From NCBI GenBank assembly GCA_001464915.1, contig LNED01000007.1:46460-110459 (forward strand): 64,000 nt of DNA. The letters are read 5' to 3'. Below the pieces are notes generated by a model. That model was not told the origin of the DNA and did no database searches. It saw only the letters and a list, made by a program, of their open reading frames with translations. Positions 1-10,564 of this stretch are shown here, one piece after another. The DNA is from Sphingomonadales bacterium Ga0077531 (GTDB lineage: Bacteria; Pseudomonadota; Alphaproteobacteria; Sphingomonadales; Sphingomonadaceae). The position numbers and the translations under genes are program-made. The number at the start of each line of letters is the position of its first letter. Position 1 is the stretch's first letter.

Positions 1-821
1 TCCTCCAACCCTTCACCCGCCATTGCGAACACGCCGATTTCATCCACTGCGCCGAACCGGTTCTTGAGTGCGCGCAGGATGCGATACTGGTGGCTGCGCT
101 CGCCTTCAAAGCTCATCACTACATCGACCATGTGTTCGAGCACGCGCGGGCCGGCGATGGTGCCATCTTTGGTGACGTGCCCGACCAGCACCACCACGCA
201 GCCGGTTTCCTTGGCATAACGAATCAGTTCCAGAGCGCAGCCGCGTACCTGACTGACCGTACCGGGCGCGCCTTCGATGGTGTCGGAATGCATCGTCTGG
301 ATCGAATCGATCACCAGCAGCGCAGGCGGATCGCCATGTCCCAGCGTGGTGAGAATATCACGAACCGAGGTTTCCGACGCGAGCCGGATCGGCGCATCGG
401 CCACCCCCATGCGGGACGCCCGCAGGCGCACCTGCCCAGCCGCTTCTTCGCCGCTGACATAGACGACATCATTGCCGCCGCGCGCAATCGTCGCGGCGCA
501 TTGCAACAACAGCGTGGATTTGCCGATCCCCGGATCGCCGCCCAGCAACACCGCACTGCCCGGCACCAATCCGCCGCCCAAGGCGCGGTCAAACTCGGCC
601 AGCCCGGTCGATTTCCGAACCGGCAGAGCGGTGGGCGCGTTCAGCGGTTCAAACGCCACTGCTCGTCCGCCCCGCGACAGGTCGTGTTTTTGCGAGAACA
701 CCGTGGCGGGAACATCCTCCACCAGCGTGTTCCATTCTGCGCAATCAGGGCACTGCCCCTGCCAGCGCGGGGACACGCCGCCGCATGACTGACACACAAA
801 CCGCTTCTTCGACTTTGCCAT
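1..821 (-). CDS. radA: DNA repair protein RadA (5' part; truncated by window edge)
   Basis: RadA/Sms is a RecA-like ATPase that helps process branched recombination intermediates. About 273 residues are visible. The N-terminal zinc finger has Cys10, Cys13, Cys24 and Cys27. It is followed by a Walker A motif GGDPGIGKST and the RadA signature KNRFG, then the sequence runs off the left edge, so the C-terminal Lon-like domain is not seen. The start is the ATG at 821, preceded by an AGGAAG ribosome site. Transcription diverges from the patatin-like gene at 895. The 73-bp gap holds a GAAC-N7-GAAC site that fits the alphaproteobacterial LexA operator. The identity is very secure. Confidence 0.97.
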   Translation of the reverse strand, partial: MAKSKKRFVCQSCGGVSPRWQGQCPDCAEWNTLVEDVPATVFSQKHDLSRGGRAVAFEPLNAPTALPVRKSTGLAEFDRALGGGLVPGSAVLLGGDPGIGKSTLLLQCAATIARGGNDVVYVSGEEAAGQVRLRASRMGVADAPIRLASETSVRDILTTLGHGDPPALLVIDSIQTMHSDTIEGAPGTVSQVRGCALELIRYAKETGCVVVLVGHVTKDGTIAGPRVLEHMVDVVMSFEGERSHQYRILRALKNRFGAVDEIGVFAMAGEGLE

Positions 822-839
822 AGGTACGCTTCCTAACGA

Positions 840-854
840 GAACAGATGACGAAC
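840..854. promoter_or_regulatory. Candidate LexA (SOS) operator between radA and the patatin-like gene
   Basis: The sequence is GAAC, seven bases, GAAC (read as GTTC-N7-GTTC on the radA strand), the direct-repeat form known for alphaproteobacterial LexA. It lies 19 bp upstream of the radA start. It overlaps a possible radA -10 (TCTGTT on the minus strand, 17 bp from a TTGTAA -35 at 864-869). Eight fixed bases occur by chance about twice per window counting both orientations, so position is the main support. Confidence 0.5.
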
Positions 855-894
855 TCAATTGCATTACAATGCGTTTGCGCGTTAGAAAGCGACG

Positions 895-3210
895 ATGCGC
901 CAAAAGGAACTGCGCCTTGCCCTTGTCTGCTACGGCGGCGTCAGTTTGGCGGTGTATATGCACGGCATCACCAAAGAGGTGTGGCATCTGGCCCGGGCCA
1001 GCCGCGCGTTCCACCACCCATCGGCCGTGGCGCTTGATGGGGTTGCGGCGGCCTATCGAGATTTCCTGCGGCTGATCGAACGTGATCACGACCTGCGGTT
1101 GCGGGTGCTGCCTGATATCCTCACCGGGGCGAGCGCGGGCGGGATCAACGCGGTGTTCCTGGCGCAGGCGCTCCATGCCGGCCACAGCCTCGAACCGCTG
1201 ACTGACCTGTGGCTCGAAAACGCCGATGTCAGCGAGCTGACCGATCCCGATGCCGAACCGATGTGGCGCTATGGCAAGCTGTGGGCGCAGCCGATTGCCG
1301 AGTGGTTCCTCAGCCGTCCTGGCAATGCGGTTAGCGCCACGGTCTCGCCCGAGACGCGCGAAGAAGTGCGCGCCAAGGTTTCGCGCTTCGTGCGGGGGCG
1401 TTGGTTCAGTCCGCCGTTTTCGGGATCGCGCTTTTCAGCAATGTTGTTCGAAGCGTTGAAAAAGATGGAAGCCGAGGGCGACGGCAACCCATTATTGCCG
1501 CCGGGTTATCCCATTGATCTCGCCGTGACCGCGACTGACTTTCGCGGGCATCCAGAAACCTTGCGGTTGAACTCGCCGCCGCAGGTCGAAGAGACCGAAC
1601 ACCGCCTGCCGATCACGTTTCGCGCCCGGGTGGGCGACGGGCCGGTTGCAGGACTTGCCGACCCGCTCGAACTCGTGCTGGCCGCGCGCGCCACGGCGAG
1701 CTTTCCCGGTGCGTTCCCGCCGATGACGGTGGCCGAAATTGATGCTTTGGCCGAAGCTGAGGGTCAAACTTGGGCAACGCGCGGAGAATTTCTTGGCCGT
1801 ACAATGCCGGTGCACATGGCCAACGGAACGGTGGATCAAGTCGCGTTGATCGATGGCGCAGTGCTGGTCAACGCTCCGTTCGGGGCTGCTTTGGCCGCGC
1901 TTTACGGGCGCCCGGCGCAGCGCGAGGTTGACCGGCGGTTCGTCTATCTTGACCCGCGCCCCGAAGGCGGCGGGATTCTGCCCGGCCCGCGCACCCGTGA
2001 AATCGGTTTTTTCGGCGCGATTTTCGGTTCGCTTTCCACCATTCCGCGCGAACAGCCGATCCGCGATGATCTGGAACGGATCGACCACCAATCGCGTGAT
2101 GCCGAACGGTTGAAGCGGATCGTGATGGATCTGCAACCCGATATCGACCGGGCGGTGGAGAAGCTGTTCGGCTATACCTTCCTGCTCGACCGGCCCACGC
2201 CCAAGCGGCTCGCAGGTTGGCGTGCCAAGGCGCAACAAGCCGCCGCTGAGCAGGCAGGCTATGCCTTCGGGGCATACGCCCTGACCAAGTTCGACGGCAT
2301 TCTTGAACAGCTGGCGCGGCTGACGTTGAAAGCTGCCGGCCAATCGCAAGCCGATCCCGCATCGCTGATCCACGCGTTGCGGTGCGAGTTGGAAGCGCGC
2401 GGGCTTGACCGGCTGACCGATGCGCAGGGCGACGCAAACCCGGATGCCGTCGCCTTTTTCCGCGCGCACGACACCGGTTTTCGCATCCGCCGAGTGCAAA
2501 TGCTGGCGCGCAAGCTGGCGCGTGATTGGCAGCTTGATCCCGATATTGCCGAGGACGCGCTCGACCGTGCGCGCGACCGGCTCTATGCGATCCTTGCGTT
2601 GTATTATCGCGCCGACGACCGCGTGCTGCAATCACCTGCCTTTAGCGAACTGGCTGCGGGCGCGGTGGACGCGCCGCGAGCTGTGCTCGATTTCCTCAGC
2701 GCCCAGCGGCTGCTCCCAGCAACGGATCTGGTCGCCGAAGAGCTGCTGATCGATGCGCTTGAGGATATGCCCAAGAACCTCAAGCGGCGGATGCTACTGA
2801 CCTATCTTGGATTTCCTTTCTACGATGTCGCCACCTTTCCGCTATCGCGGCGCGATGGGTTCGACGAATTCAATCAGGTCAAGATCGATCGCATTTCGCC
2901 CGATGATGCCCGCAGCATCCGCGAAGGCGGCACCGCAGCGACTTTGCGCGGGATCGAGTTTTATAATTTCGGCGCGTTTTTCAGCCGCGATTACCGCGAG
3001 AATGATTATCTGTGGGGGCGGCTGCACGGGGCCGAGCGGATGATTGATCTGATTGCGTCAACCGTCAGCGGCGATGTGCCACAAGACAGCATCATCGCCG
3101 CCAAACGCGCGGCGTTTCTGGCGGTGCTGGAGGAAGAGGAAATTGCCGGGCGGTGTCAGCGCGGGCTGCTCGACCAGATCCGCGGAGAGGTACGCGAACG
3201 GATGGGTTAG
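895..3210 (+). CDS. Patatin-like phospholipase / acyl hydrolase, DUF3376-type
   Basis: This predicted serine acyl hydrolase has 771 residues. The N-terminal patatin domain shows a glycine-rich oxyanion stretch near residues 14-15 (GGVSLAVYMHG). The nucleophile elbow GASAGG has Ser80, and the catalytic dyad Asp is Asp320 in an IDGAVLVNAPFG stretch. The C-terminal half, rich in Arg and acidic residues, resembles the long DUF3376 extension of bacterial patatin-like proteins. There is no signal peptide, so it is probably cytoplasmic or peripheral to the membrane. The ATG at 895 follows an AGAAAG site. It is transcribed away from radA. The family assignment is good but the substrate is unknown. 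Confidence 0.85.
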   Translation: MRQKELRLALVCYGGVSLAVYMHGITKEVWHLARASRAFHHPSAVALDGVAAAYRDFLRLIERDHDLRLRVLPDILTGASAGGINAVFLAQALHAGHSLEPLTDLWLENADVSELTDPDAEPMWRYGKLWAQPIAEWFLSRPGNAVSATVSPETREEVRAKVSRFVRGRWFSPPFSGSRFSAMLFEALKKMEAEGDGNPLLPPGYPIDLAVTATDFRGHPETLRLNSPPQVEETEHRLPITFRARVGDGPVAGLADPLELVLAARATASFPGAFPPMTVAEIDALAEAEGQTWATRGEFLGRTMPVHMANGTVDQVALIDGAVLVNAPFGAALAALYGRPAQREVDRRFVYLDPRPEGGGILPGPRTREIGFFGAIFGSLSTIPREQPIRDDLERIDHQSRDAERLKRIVMDLQPDIDRAVEKLFGYTFLLDRPTPKRLAGWRAKAQQAAAEQAGYAFGAYALTKFDGILEQLARLTLKAAGQSQADPASLIHALRCELEARGLDRLTDAQGDANPDAVAFFRAHDTGFRIRRVQMLARKLARDWQLDPDIAEDALDRARDRLYAILALYYRADDRVLQSPAFSELAAGAVDAPRAVLDFLSAQRLLPATDLVAEELLIDALEDMPKNLKRRMLLTYLGFPFYDVATFPLSRRDGFDEFNQVKIDRISPDDARSIREGGTAATLRGIEFYNFGAFFSRDYRENDYLWGRLHGAERMIDLIASTVSGDVPQDSIIAAKRAAFLAVLEEEEIAGRCQRGLLDQIRGEVRERMG

Positions 3211-3220
3211 GCTTTGAAGC

Positions 3221-3847
3221 CTAGGACTTTGGCCCGAAAAACAACAGCATCACCAATCGCGCATCCTCGCCCGTTTTCCCGAAACCCGGTGCGGCATTGT
3301 GGAACTGCCACGGTGAAAACAGCAGCAAACGGTTGAAGCGCGCCGGCACGCGCATGGTGCGCTCCCACTTGGCCGGGGTGGTGGTATCTCGGTTGACCAC
3401 ATCCTCGACCAAGGCATTGATATCGTTGTATCCCGATGCGGCGATCTTCGCAGGATCTTGCGGGGCTGCCTCAAATCCGGTGCGGCGATGGCGGAAGAAA
3501 TCCGTGCCGCCTGCGTCCGGCTTGGCGCAATCTTCGGGGCGCGAGAGGTAAAGGATCCCCGAATAGCTCGCGGGGTCGATATGCACGCCGCTTTTGCCCT
3601 TATCGCCCTTGCGGGTCAGACGGCAGTGGCCGTGCTGCGTGCCGGGGGCTGCACCAAGTTTCACCCCAAGCAAGCGCGACACGGCGTCATCCACCGCGCC
3701 TGTATCAAGCGGCGCGGAAGAATTGAGGCCGGGAAAATTGCCGTGCTGCTTGGCCGGGTCATACTCCAGCGCCAACGCCGAGCGCCGCGCTGCCCACGGG
3801 TCTTTCAGAAAATCGTCGATGATCAGCAGCGATGGCAGCATCGGCAC
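3221..3847 (-). CDS. DUF6445 family protein, probable 2-oxoglutarate/Fe(II) oxygenase fold
   Basis: A 208-residue soluble protein. A GVHIDPASY stretch offers the His-x-Asp metal pair. A distal FHNAAPGFGKTG...R segment offers the second His and an Arg that could bind 2-oxoglutarate, giving the usual HxD...H...R order of this fold. DUF6445 proteins are common in sphingomonads, sometimes near tryptophan-halogenase or TonB-receptor clusters. No such neighbour is seen here. It converges with the patatin-like gene and lies upstream of nothing it obviously belongs with. Substrate and product are unknown. Confidence 0.7.
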   Translation of the reverse strand: MPMLPSLLIIDDFLKDPWAARRSALALEYDPAKQHGNFPGLNSSAPLDTGAVDDAVSRLLGVKLGAAPGTQHGHCRLTRKGDKGKSGVHIDPASYSGILYLSRPEDCAKPDAGGTDFFRHRRTGFEAAPQDPAKIAASGYNDINALVEDVVNRDTTTPAKWERTMRVPARFNRLLLFSPWQFHNAAPGFGKTGEDARLVMLLFFGPKS

Positions 3848-3887
3848 GGCTTAGCCGAAACCGCGCAGGCCGCAAACTGCACGGCCT

Positions 3888-5048
3888 TCAGCTGCCGAAC
3901 ACGTCTTTCAGCTTGTTGAAGAACCCGCGGCTTTCCGGGCATTCATCGCCGGTTTCTGTGGCCTTGAACTCCTCAAGGATTTCCTTCTGACGCCGGGTGA
4001 GTTTGGTCGGGGTTTCCACCGCGATTTCCACCACCAGATCGCCGCGCCCGCGCCCTTGCAGCACCGGCATCCCAGCGCCGCGAATGCGCAGCTGCTTGCC
4101 TGACTGGATCCCGACGGGAATATCAAGCCGGTTGGTCGAGCCATCCAGATCGGGGATTTCGACAGAGCCACCCAACGCAGCCGTGGTGAAACTGACGGGA
4201 ATGCGCGTGGCAAGCGTCGTGCCTTCGCGTTCGAATACGCTGTGCCGTTCCACGTGGAGGAAGATGTACAGATCGCCCGGAGGCGCGCCGCGTTGCCCGG
4301 CCTCACCCTTGCCCGACAGGCGGATGCGGGTGCCGGTATCGACGCCAGCGGGAATATCGACCTTGAGCGTTTGCGCCTTGTCGACCCGGCCTTCACCGCG
4401 GCAATCGCGGCAGGGGCTTTCGATCACGCTGCCGCGTCCATTGCAGGTCGGGCACGGTCGTTCGATCACGAACAAGCCCTGCTTGGCGCGCACGGCGCCC
4501 ATGCCGTTGCACAGGTTGCAGGTACGCTCGCTGGTGCCGGGCGTTGCGCCGCTGCCATCGCAGGTATCGCAGGGTTGGCTGACTTCGATTTCGATTTCGG
4601 TCGATTTGCCGTGGAACGCCTCTTCAAGCGTGACCTGCATATCATAGCGCAGGTCAGCGCCGCGCCGGTTCTGCTGGCGCTGCGCCCCTGCCCCGCCGCC
4701 GCCAAATGCGCTGCCGAAGATGGTTTCGAAGATATCGCCGATATCACCAAAATCGCCGCGTCCGCCGCCGAAGCCGCCGCCAAAGGGGCCTCCGCCGCCG
4801 CCGCCGTTCATCCCTTGGGTAAAGGCTTCGTGACCATAGCGGTCATAGGCCGCACGTTTCTGAGGGTCTTTGAGGCAGTCATAAGCCTCGCTGATCGCTT
4901 TGAATTTGGCTTCGCTGGCCGCATCGCCCGGATTGCGATCCGGGTGATACTGCATCGCAAGCTTGCGATACGCGCTCTTCAGCGCCGCGCCATCGGCATC
5001 GCGGGCGCATTCGAGGGTCTGATAGTAATCGGATTGGGCGCTGGACAT
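3888..5048 (-). CDS. dnaJ: Chaperone protein DnaJ
   Basis: DnaJ is the Hsp40 co-chaperone that stimulates the DnaK ATPase and delivers substrates in the cytoplasm. The 386-residue protein has an N-terminal J domain with the HPD motif (YHPDRNPG). A Gly/Phe-rich linker follows, then four zinc-finger repeats (CDTCDGSG, CNLCNGMG, CPTCNGRG, CRDCRGEG) and the C-terminal peptide-binding region. This is class I DnaJ at full length. It lies 91 bp downstream of dnaK on the same strand, with a stem-loop in the gap, so it is almost certainly expressed from the dnaK promoter. Confidence 0.98.
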   Translation of the reverse strand: MSSAQSDYYQTLECARDADGAALKSAYRKLAMQYHPDRNPGDAASEAKFKAISEAYDCLKDPQKRAAYDRYGHEAFTQGMNGGGGGGPFGGGFGGGRGDFGDIGDIFETIFGSAFGGGGAGAQRQQNRRGADLRYDMQVTLEEAFHGKSTEIEIEVSQPCDTCDGSGATPGTSERTCNLCNGMGAVRAKQGLFVIERPCPTCNGRGSVIESPCRDCRGEGRVDKAQTLKVDIPAGVDTGTRIRLSGKGEAGQRGAPPGDLYIFLHVERHSVFEREGTTLATRIPVSFTTAALGGSVEIPDLDGSTNRLDIPVGIQSGKQLRIRGAGMPVLQGRGRGDLVVEIAVETPTKLTRRQKEILEEFKATETGDECPESRGFFNKLKDVFGS

Positions 5049-5076
5049 CGTATTGACCTATTCCCCGTGACCATTG

Positions 5077-5118
5077 CCCGCCGCCGCGCCGGAATGGGAA
5101 TCCGGTCGCAGCGGCGGG
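5077..5118 (-). promoter_or_regulatory. Stem-loop in the dnaK-dnaJ intergenic region
   Basis: CCCGCCGC (5077-5084) pairs perfectly with GCGGCGGG (5111-5118), and an inner CCGGA/TCCGG pair (5089-5093 and 5101-5105) strengthens it. No T-run follows on the minus strand, so it is more likely an mRNA-processing, stability or partial-attenuation element than a full terminator. Confidence 0.5.
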
Positions 5119-5139
5119 ACATTGGGTTGCATCGGGGCG

Positions 5140-7062
<1,923 letters not shown>

Positions 7063-7156
7063 TTTTACCCCATCCATTAGGACAATTGTTGGACACCGCG
7101 CCGATGCGCTTCCCCGGAATGGGCAAAGCGTGTTGGCGGCTCGTTTGTGAAGGGCG

Positions 7157-7184
7157 ATATAGGTGCGGTTTCGCTTGGCACAAG
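7157..7184 (-). promoter_or_regulatory. Heat-shock (RpoH-type) promoter of dnaKJ
   Basis: Read on the minus strand, CTTG (7184-7181) and CCTATAT (7163-7157) match the alphaproteobacterial sigma-32 pattern CTTG...CYTATNT with a normal spacer. The site is upstream of dnaK only. It also contains a fair TTGTGC/TATATC sigma-70 pair at 16-bp spacing, so dual recognition is possible. The inferred start near 7150 gives a leader of about 88 nt. Confidence 0.7.
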
Positions 7185-7236
7185 AGACGCGGCAGCCTAG
7201 TTTTTGGCGCATTCCACAAGGGAGACAGTTGAAGTG

Positions 7237-7728
7237 ATGATGATGAAGCGCGCCGCCTGCACCGCAATCGCGGCGTTCAGCCTGCTTGGGCTTGCCGCCT
7301 GTAACCCGGGCGAAGCCGATGCGCCGACCGGCGCTGAGACGGCGACTCTCGTCAAAGGCGTATCAATCACCAATCCCCGCTTGGTGCTCGCCCCGGTCGC
7401 GGGCAATCCGGCGGCGGTGTATTTCGAGCTTTCCTACGCGGGCGAGGACGGCGCAACCCTCAGCAGCGTAACGGTTGAAGGCGCGGGGATGTCGATGATC
7501 CATCAGACGGTCGAGAAAGATGGCGCGATGACGATGATGGATGCCGATCCGATTGCGCTCACCACCGGCACCCCGGTCACCTTTGCGCCCGGCGGAATGC
7601 ACGTGATGGCAATGCAGCCTTCGGATGCCTGGAAGCCGGGCGATACCGTGAAGGTGACACTCACCCTGTCCGACGGCACCACTCATAGCTTTGACGCCCC
7701 CGTGCGCGCTGCCGGGGAAGATCGCTGA
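7237..7728 (+). CDS. PCu(A)C-type copper chaperone lipoprotein
   Basis: The family is a periplasmic copper(I) chaperone that delivers copper to cytochrome oxidase. The start chosen is the first ATG (7237), 12 nt after a GGAG site. An in-frame TTG lies further upstream. The N-terminus is a lipoprotein signal with lipobox LLGLAAC. The mature domain shows the PCu(A)C pattern of copper ligands: Met and His in GMSMIHQ, Met in GAMTMM, then GGMHVM. Length (163 residues) is typical. No oxidase genes are adjacent, so the partner is inferred from family only. Confidence 0.85.
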   Translation: MMMKRAACTAIAAFSLLGLAACNPGEADAPTGAETATLVKGVSITNPRLVLAPVAGNPAAVYFELSYAGEDGATLSSVTVEGAGMSMIHQTVEKDGAMTMMDADPIALTTGTPVTFAPGGMHVMAMQPSDAWKPGDTVKVTLTLSDGTTHSFDAPVRAAGEDR

Positions 7729-7745
7729 ACGCGCCGCCGACCGGG

Positions 7746-8264
7746 ATGAATAGGGATATGCCGGTGCAAGCCGCCCCCTACGCCTGCCCTGTCGGCGGGG
7801 AGCGTCCGCTGACGCCCGGTGAAATCGCCCTCGCCCGTTCAATGTTTGGCGATGCGATTGATTACGCCCCGGTGCGTATCCGGCGGCGCAAGTTCTTCCC
7901 GTTCCACCCACGCCGGGTGACGATGGCCCCGCGCGGCCATCTGCATTTCCACCCCGAAGCGCACCACTATTGCGACGATTTCGCCGCGGCACCGCTGCAT
8001 CATCAGGCGCATTTCATCCACGAGATGGTGCATGTCTGGCAGTCGCAGCGGCTTGGCAAATGGTATCTGCTGCTGCGCCGTCATCCGTGGTGCCGCTATG
8101 ACTACGCAATCAAGCCGGGCTGGAAGCTGGAGCAATACGGGATCGAGCAGCAGGCCGAGATAGTGCGCCATGCGTTTCTGTTGCGGCAGGGGGCGGTGGT
8201 GGCAGGAGTGGCGGACGGCGCTGTCTATGATGGGTTAGTGGCGTTTCCGGGGGCCGATGCGTGA
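7746..8264 (+). CDS. HExxH zinc-metalloprotease-like protein ('Vgr-related' family)
   Basis: A 172-residue protein with a clear zincin motif HEMVH at residues 92-96. A downstream EQQAE (Glu134, Glu138) could supply the third metal ligand. The region between is rich in His, Trp and Arg. Sphingomonad genomes carry this family, often labelled 'Vgr-related', although nothing here links it to type VI secretion. No signal peptide is evident. It sits 17 bp after the copper-chaperone gene, and its stop overlaps the GTG of the next gene by four bases. Enzymatic activity is a prediction only. Confidence 0.6.
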   Translation: MNRDMPVQAAPYACPVGGERPLTPGEIALARSMFGDAIDYAPVRIRRRKFFPFHPRRVTMAPRGHLHFHPEAHHYCDDFAAAPLHHQAHFIHEMVHVWQSQRLGKWYLLLRRHPWCRYDYAIKPGWKLEQYGIEQQAEIVRHAFLLRQGAVVAGVADGAVYDGLVAFPGADA

Positions 8265-8833
8265 GCGAATTCGAGTTTGTCTTTGTGCTCTACAGCTTGG
8301 TGCTCGGCCTATCACTGGTCGAGCTGCTGACCGGGCTTGGCCGGACTCTGGAATTCAAACTCTCGCGCGATGCCGATGACAAGTCCTTTGCGATCGGGTG
8401 GCTGACCCCGCTGCTCGCGATTTTCGTGATTCTCGACCTGCTGTCGTTCTGGATGTTCTCGTGGCGCGTTCGCGATCTGGTTACCGCCAGCACAGGGACT
8501 GTGCTGGGCGTACTAGTGTTTGCCAGCGCCTACTTCCTCGCCAGCAGGTTGGTCTTCCCCTCAAGCCCGGAAAACTTCACCGACCTCGACACCCATTATT
8601 TCCGGGTGCGGCGGGTCATCTTTGCGATGCTGATCCTGATGGTTGGGGTGCAGTGGCTGTTCCTGCTGTCATTGCCGAGCTTAGCCAGCCAGATCACCAA
8701 CCTGCTCACGTTGGCGATGACTGCCGCGCTGGTAGTGCTGATGGTCGCGGCGGCGCTCTTAAATGATCGCAGGGCAAGCATCGCCGTGCTGGCCCTGCTG
8801 ATCATGCGCTATCTGGTGGTTTATCTTATGTAG
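8261..8833 (+). CDS. Multi-pass inner-membrane protein of unknown function
   Basis: I do not recognise a named family. The 190-residue protein has about five or six hydrophobic segments separated by short charged loops, starting with an N-terminal helix rich in Leu, Val and Phe, which fits an integral inner-membrane protein. The GTG start overlaps the previous gene's stop (GTGA), so it is probably translationally coupled to the HExxH protein. It converges with grpE. A shared function with its upstream neighbour is plausible but unproven. Confidence 0.6.
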   Translation: MSEFEFVFVLYSLVLGLSLVELLTGLGRTLEFKLSRDADDKSFAIGWLTPLLAIFVILDLLSFWMFSWRVRDLVTASTGTVLGVLVFASAYFLASRLVFPSSPENFTDLDTHYFRVRRVIFAMLILMVGVQWLFLLSLPSLASQITNLLTLAMTAALVVLMVAAALLNDRRASIAVLALLIMRYLVVYLM

Positions 8834-8844
8834 TTGGGCGAAGC

Positions 8845-9423
8845 CTAAGCGTCTGGCGCCTTCGCCACCGCCACCATTGCGGCGCGAAGCAGGCGGTCTT
8901 TGATCATCCACCCGGCCTGCATTTCCTGCACCACAGTGCCGGGTTCATGCTCGGCGGTCGGCACTTCCAGCATCGCCTGATGCTGGTTCGGATCGAGCGG
9001 CAGGCCAACGGCCGCGATGCGGGTGATGCCGTGGCTGGCAAAGACCTTTTCAATCTCGCGCTGGGTTGCTTCGAGGCCGAACACGAGGCCCTTCATGCTC
9101 TCATCCGCGCGCAGGATTTCGGGGATCGCCTGCACCGCGCGGGTCAGGTTATCAGACACGCTCAGAATATCGCGGGCAAAGCCGGTCGCAGCATAGGCGC
9201 GCGCTTCGTCTTTCTCGCGCTCCAATCGGCGGCGCACGTTTTGCGTTTCGGCCTGCGCGTACAGCACTTCCTGCTTGGCGTTATCAAGATCGCGGCGCAG
9301 CGATTCGAGCGCTTCGGCAATGGCATCAGCCTCAGCAGCACTACTGCCCTCGCGCAGCGATTCCGGCACGCCCTTCAATTCATCTTCGGCCGCCTGATCC
9401 AGCGGCTTTTCGTTCTCAGTCAT
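8845..9423 (-). CDS. grpE: Nucleotide exchange factor GrpE
   Basis: GrpE releases ADP from DnaK and so resets the chaperone cycle. The protein has 192 residues. An acidic, disordered N-terminus (MTENEKPLDQAAEDELKG) leads into a long coiled-coil helix and the C-terminal beta domain (EHEPGTVVQEMQAGWMIKDR). The start chosen is the ATG at 9423, with GGAAAG upstream. An in-frame TTG at 9444 would overlap hrcA and is less likely. It lies 17 bp downstream of hrcA in the same transcription unit. Confidence 0.97.
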   Translation of the reverse strand: MTENEKPLDQAAEDELKGVPESLREGSSAAEADAIAEALESLRRDLDNAKQEVLYAQAETQNVRRRLEREKDEARAYAATGFARDILSVSDNLTRAVQAIPEILRADESMKGLVFGLEATQREIEKVFASHGITRIAAVGLPLDPNQHQAMLEVPTAEHEPGTVVQEMQAGWMIKDRLLRAAMVAVAKAPDA

Positions 9424-9440
9424 GTCGTGTGGCTTTCCAT

Positions 9441-10484
9441 TCAAGCGATCAGCTTGCCCAGTGAGCGGGCGGTCAAATCCACCATGGGGACAACCCGCGC
9501 ATAATTCAACCGCGTGGGGCCGATCACGCCGAGCACGCCGACCACCCGCCCTTCACGATCGCGGTAAGGTGAAGCGATGACCGATGACCCCGAAAGCGCG
9601 AACAAGCGGTTCTCGCTGCCGATAAAAATCCGGGTCGCGTCAGCCTCCCGCGCGCTATCGAGCAGGCTCGCAACCGATTGCTTGTCCTCCAGATCTTCGA
9701 GCAAGCGGCGCACCCGTTCGATATCGCCCAGCGCGCTTTCATCGAGCAGATTGGCCGCCCCGCGCACAATCAATACGGGGCGTGCGGCGGCATCCGCGCT
9801 CCACACGGCGAGCCCGCGTTCGACCAGATCGCGCGACGCATCATCAAGCTGCGACTTTCCCGCGTTGATTTCTGCCCGCATCGCCAGCGCAGCATCAGCC
9901 AGCGTCCGGCCAGCAAGCCGCGCGGTAATGTAATTGCTCGCCTGATCGAGCGCGCCCGGGCTGATCGCGCCGCCGATGGTAACAACGCGGTTTTCCACCC
10001 CGCCGTCTTCGCCCACCAGCACCGCGAGCGCCCGGCCCTGCCCCAGATCGACGAGGCTGAACTGCGCCAAGCGTTGCTCGCGCGGGGCGACCAGCACCAT
10101 GCCCGCCGCGCCAGAGAGATCGGAGAGGATAGCGCTCGCCTGCGCCAACGCCGCCTCAACCGGGCCAGCTTCGGCCAGGCGCGCTTCGATGGTGGCCTGC
10201 TCCTGCATGGTCGGTTCGGCCACGCGCATCATGCCATCGACAAAGATTCGCAGGCCCGCATCGGTCGGCAGCCGCCCAGCGCTCGTATGCGGCGCCGCGA
10301 GCAAGCCCGCCGCCTCAAGATCGGCCAGCACTGACCGGATTGAGGCGGGCGACAAGTTCAACGTGCCATCCGCCGCCAGCGTTTTTGATCCGACCGGCTG
10401 CCCGCTGTCGATATATCCCTCCACCACCCGGCGAAAGATTTCGCGGGCGCGGGAAGTCAGTTCGGTAACGGGGAGCGAGGTCAT
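9441..10484 (-). CDS. hrcA: Heat-inducible transcription repressor HrcA
   Basis: HrcA represses chaperonin operons by binding CIRCE elements and is itself kept folded by GroEL. The 347-residue protein has an N-terminal winged-helix region (SRAREIFRRVVEGYID, then GSKTLA) and a GAF-like dimerisation domain. The start is the ATG at 10484, where family similarity begins. No CIRCE inverted repeat is visible near dnaK, hrcA or grpE, so its targets are probably outside the window. It is divergent from rph and leads into grpE. Confidence 0.96.
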   Translation of the reverse strand: MTSLPVTELTSRAREIFRRVVEGYIDSGQPVGSKTLAADGTLNLSPASIRSVLADLEAAGLLAAPHTSAGRLPTDAGLRIFVDGMMRVAEPTMQEQATIEARLAEAGPVEAALAQASAILSDLSGAAGMVLVAPREQRLAQFSLVDLGQGRALAVLVGEDGGVENRVVTIGGAISPGALDQASNYITARLAGRTLADAALAMRAEINAGKSQLDDASRDLVERGLAVWSADAAARPVLIVRGAANLLDESALGDIERVRRLLEDLEDKQSVASLLDSAREADATRIFIGSENRLFALSGSSVIASPYRDREGRVVGVLGVIGPTRLNYARVVPMVDLTARSLGKLIA

Positions 10485-10564
10485 TGCGCGTACCTTAGTG
10501 TTTGCGCTTGCGGCGACAAGTGGCCCGCGCCTATTGGCCCCGAACTCATCAAAGGACACATCCC

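Noticed and set aside
10485..10564. CIRCE operator upstream of hrcA or rph
   Set aside because: The gap lacks the TTAGCACTC-N9-GAGTGCTAA inverted repeat; only a short CTTAGTG-like fragment is seen.
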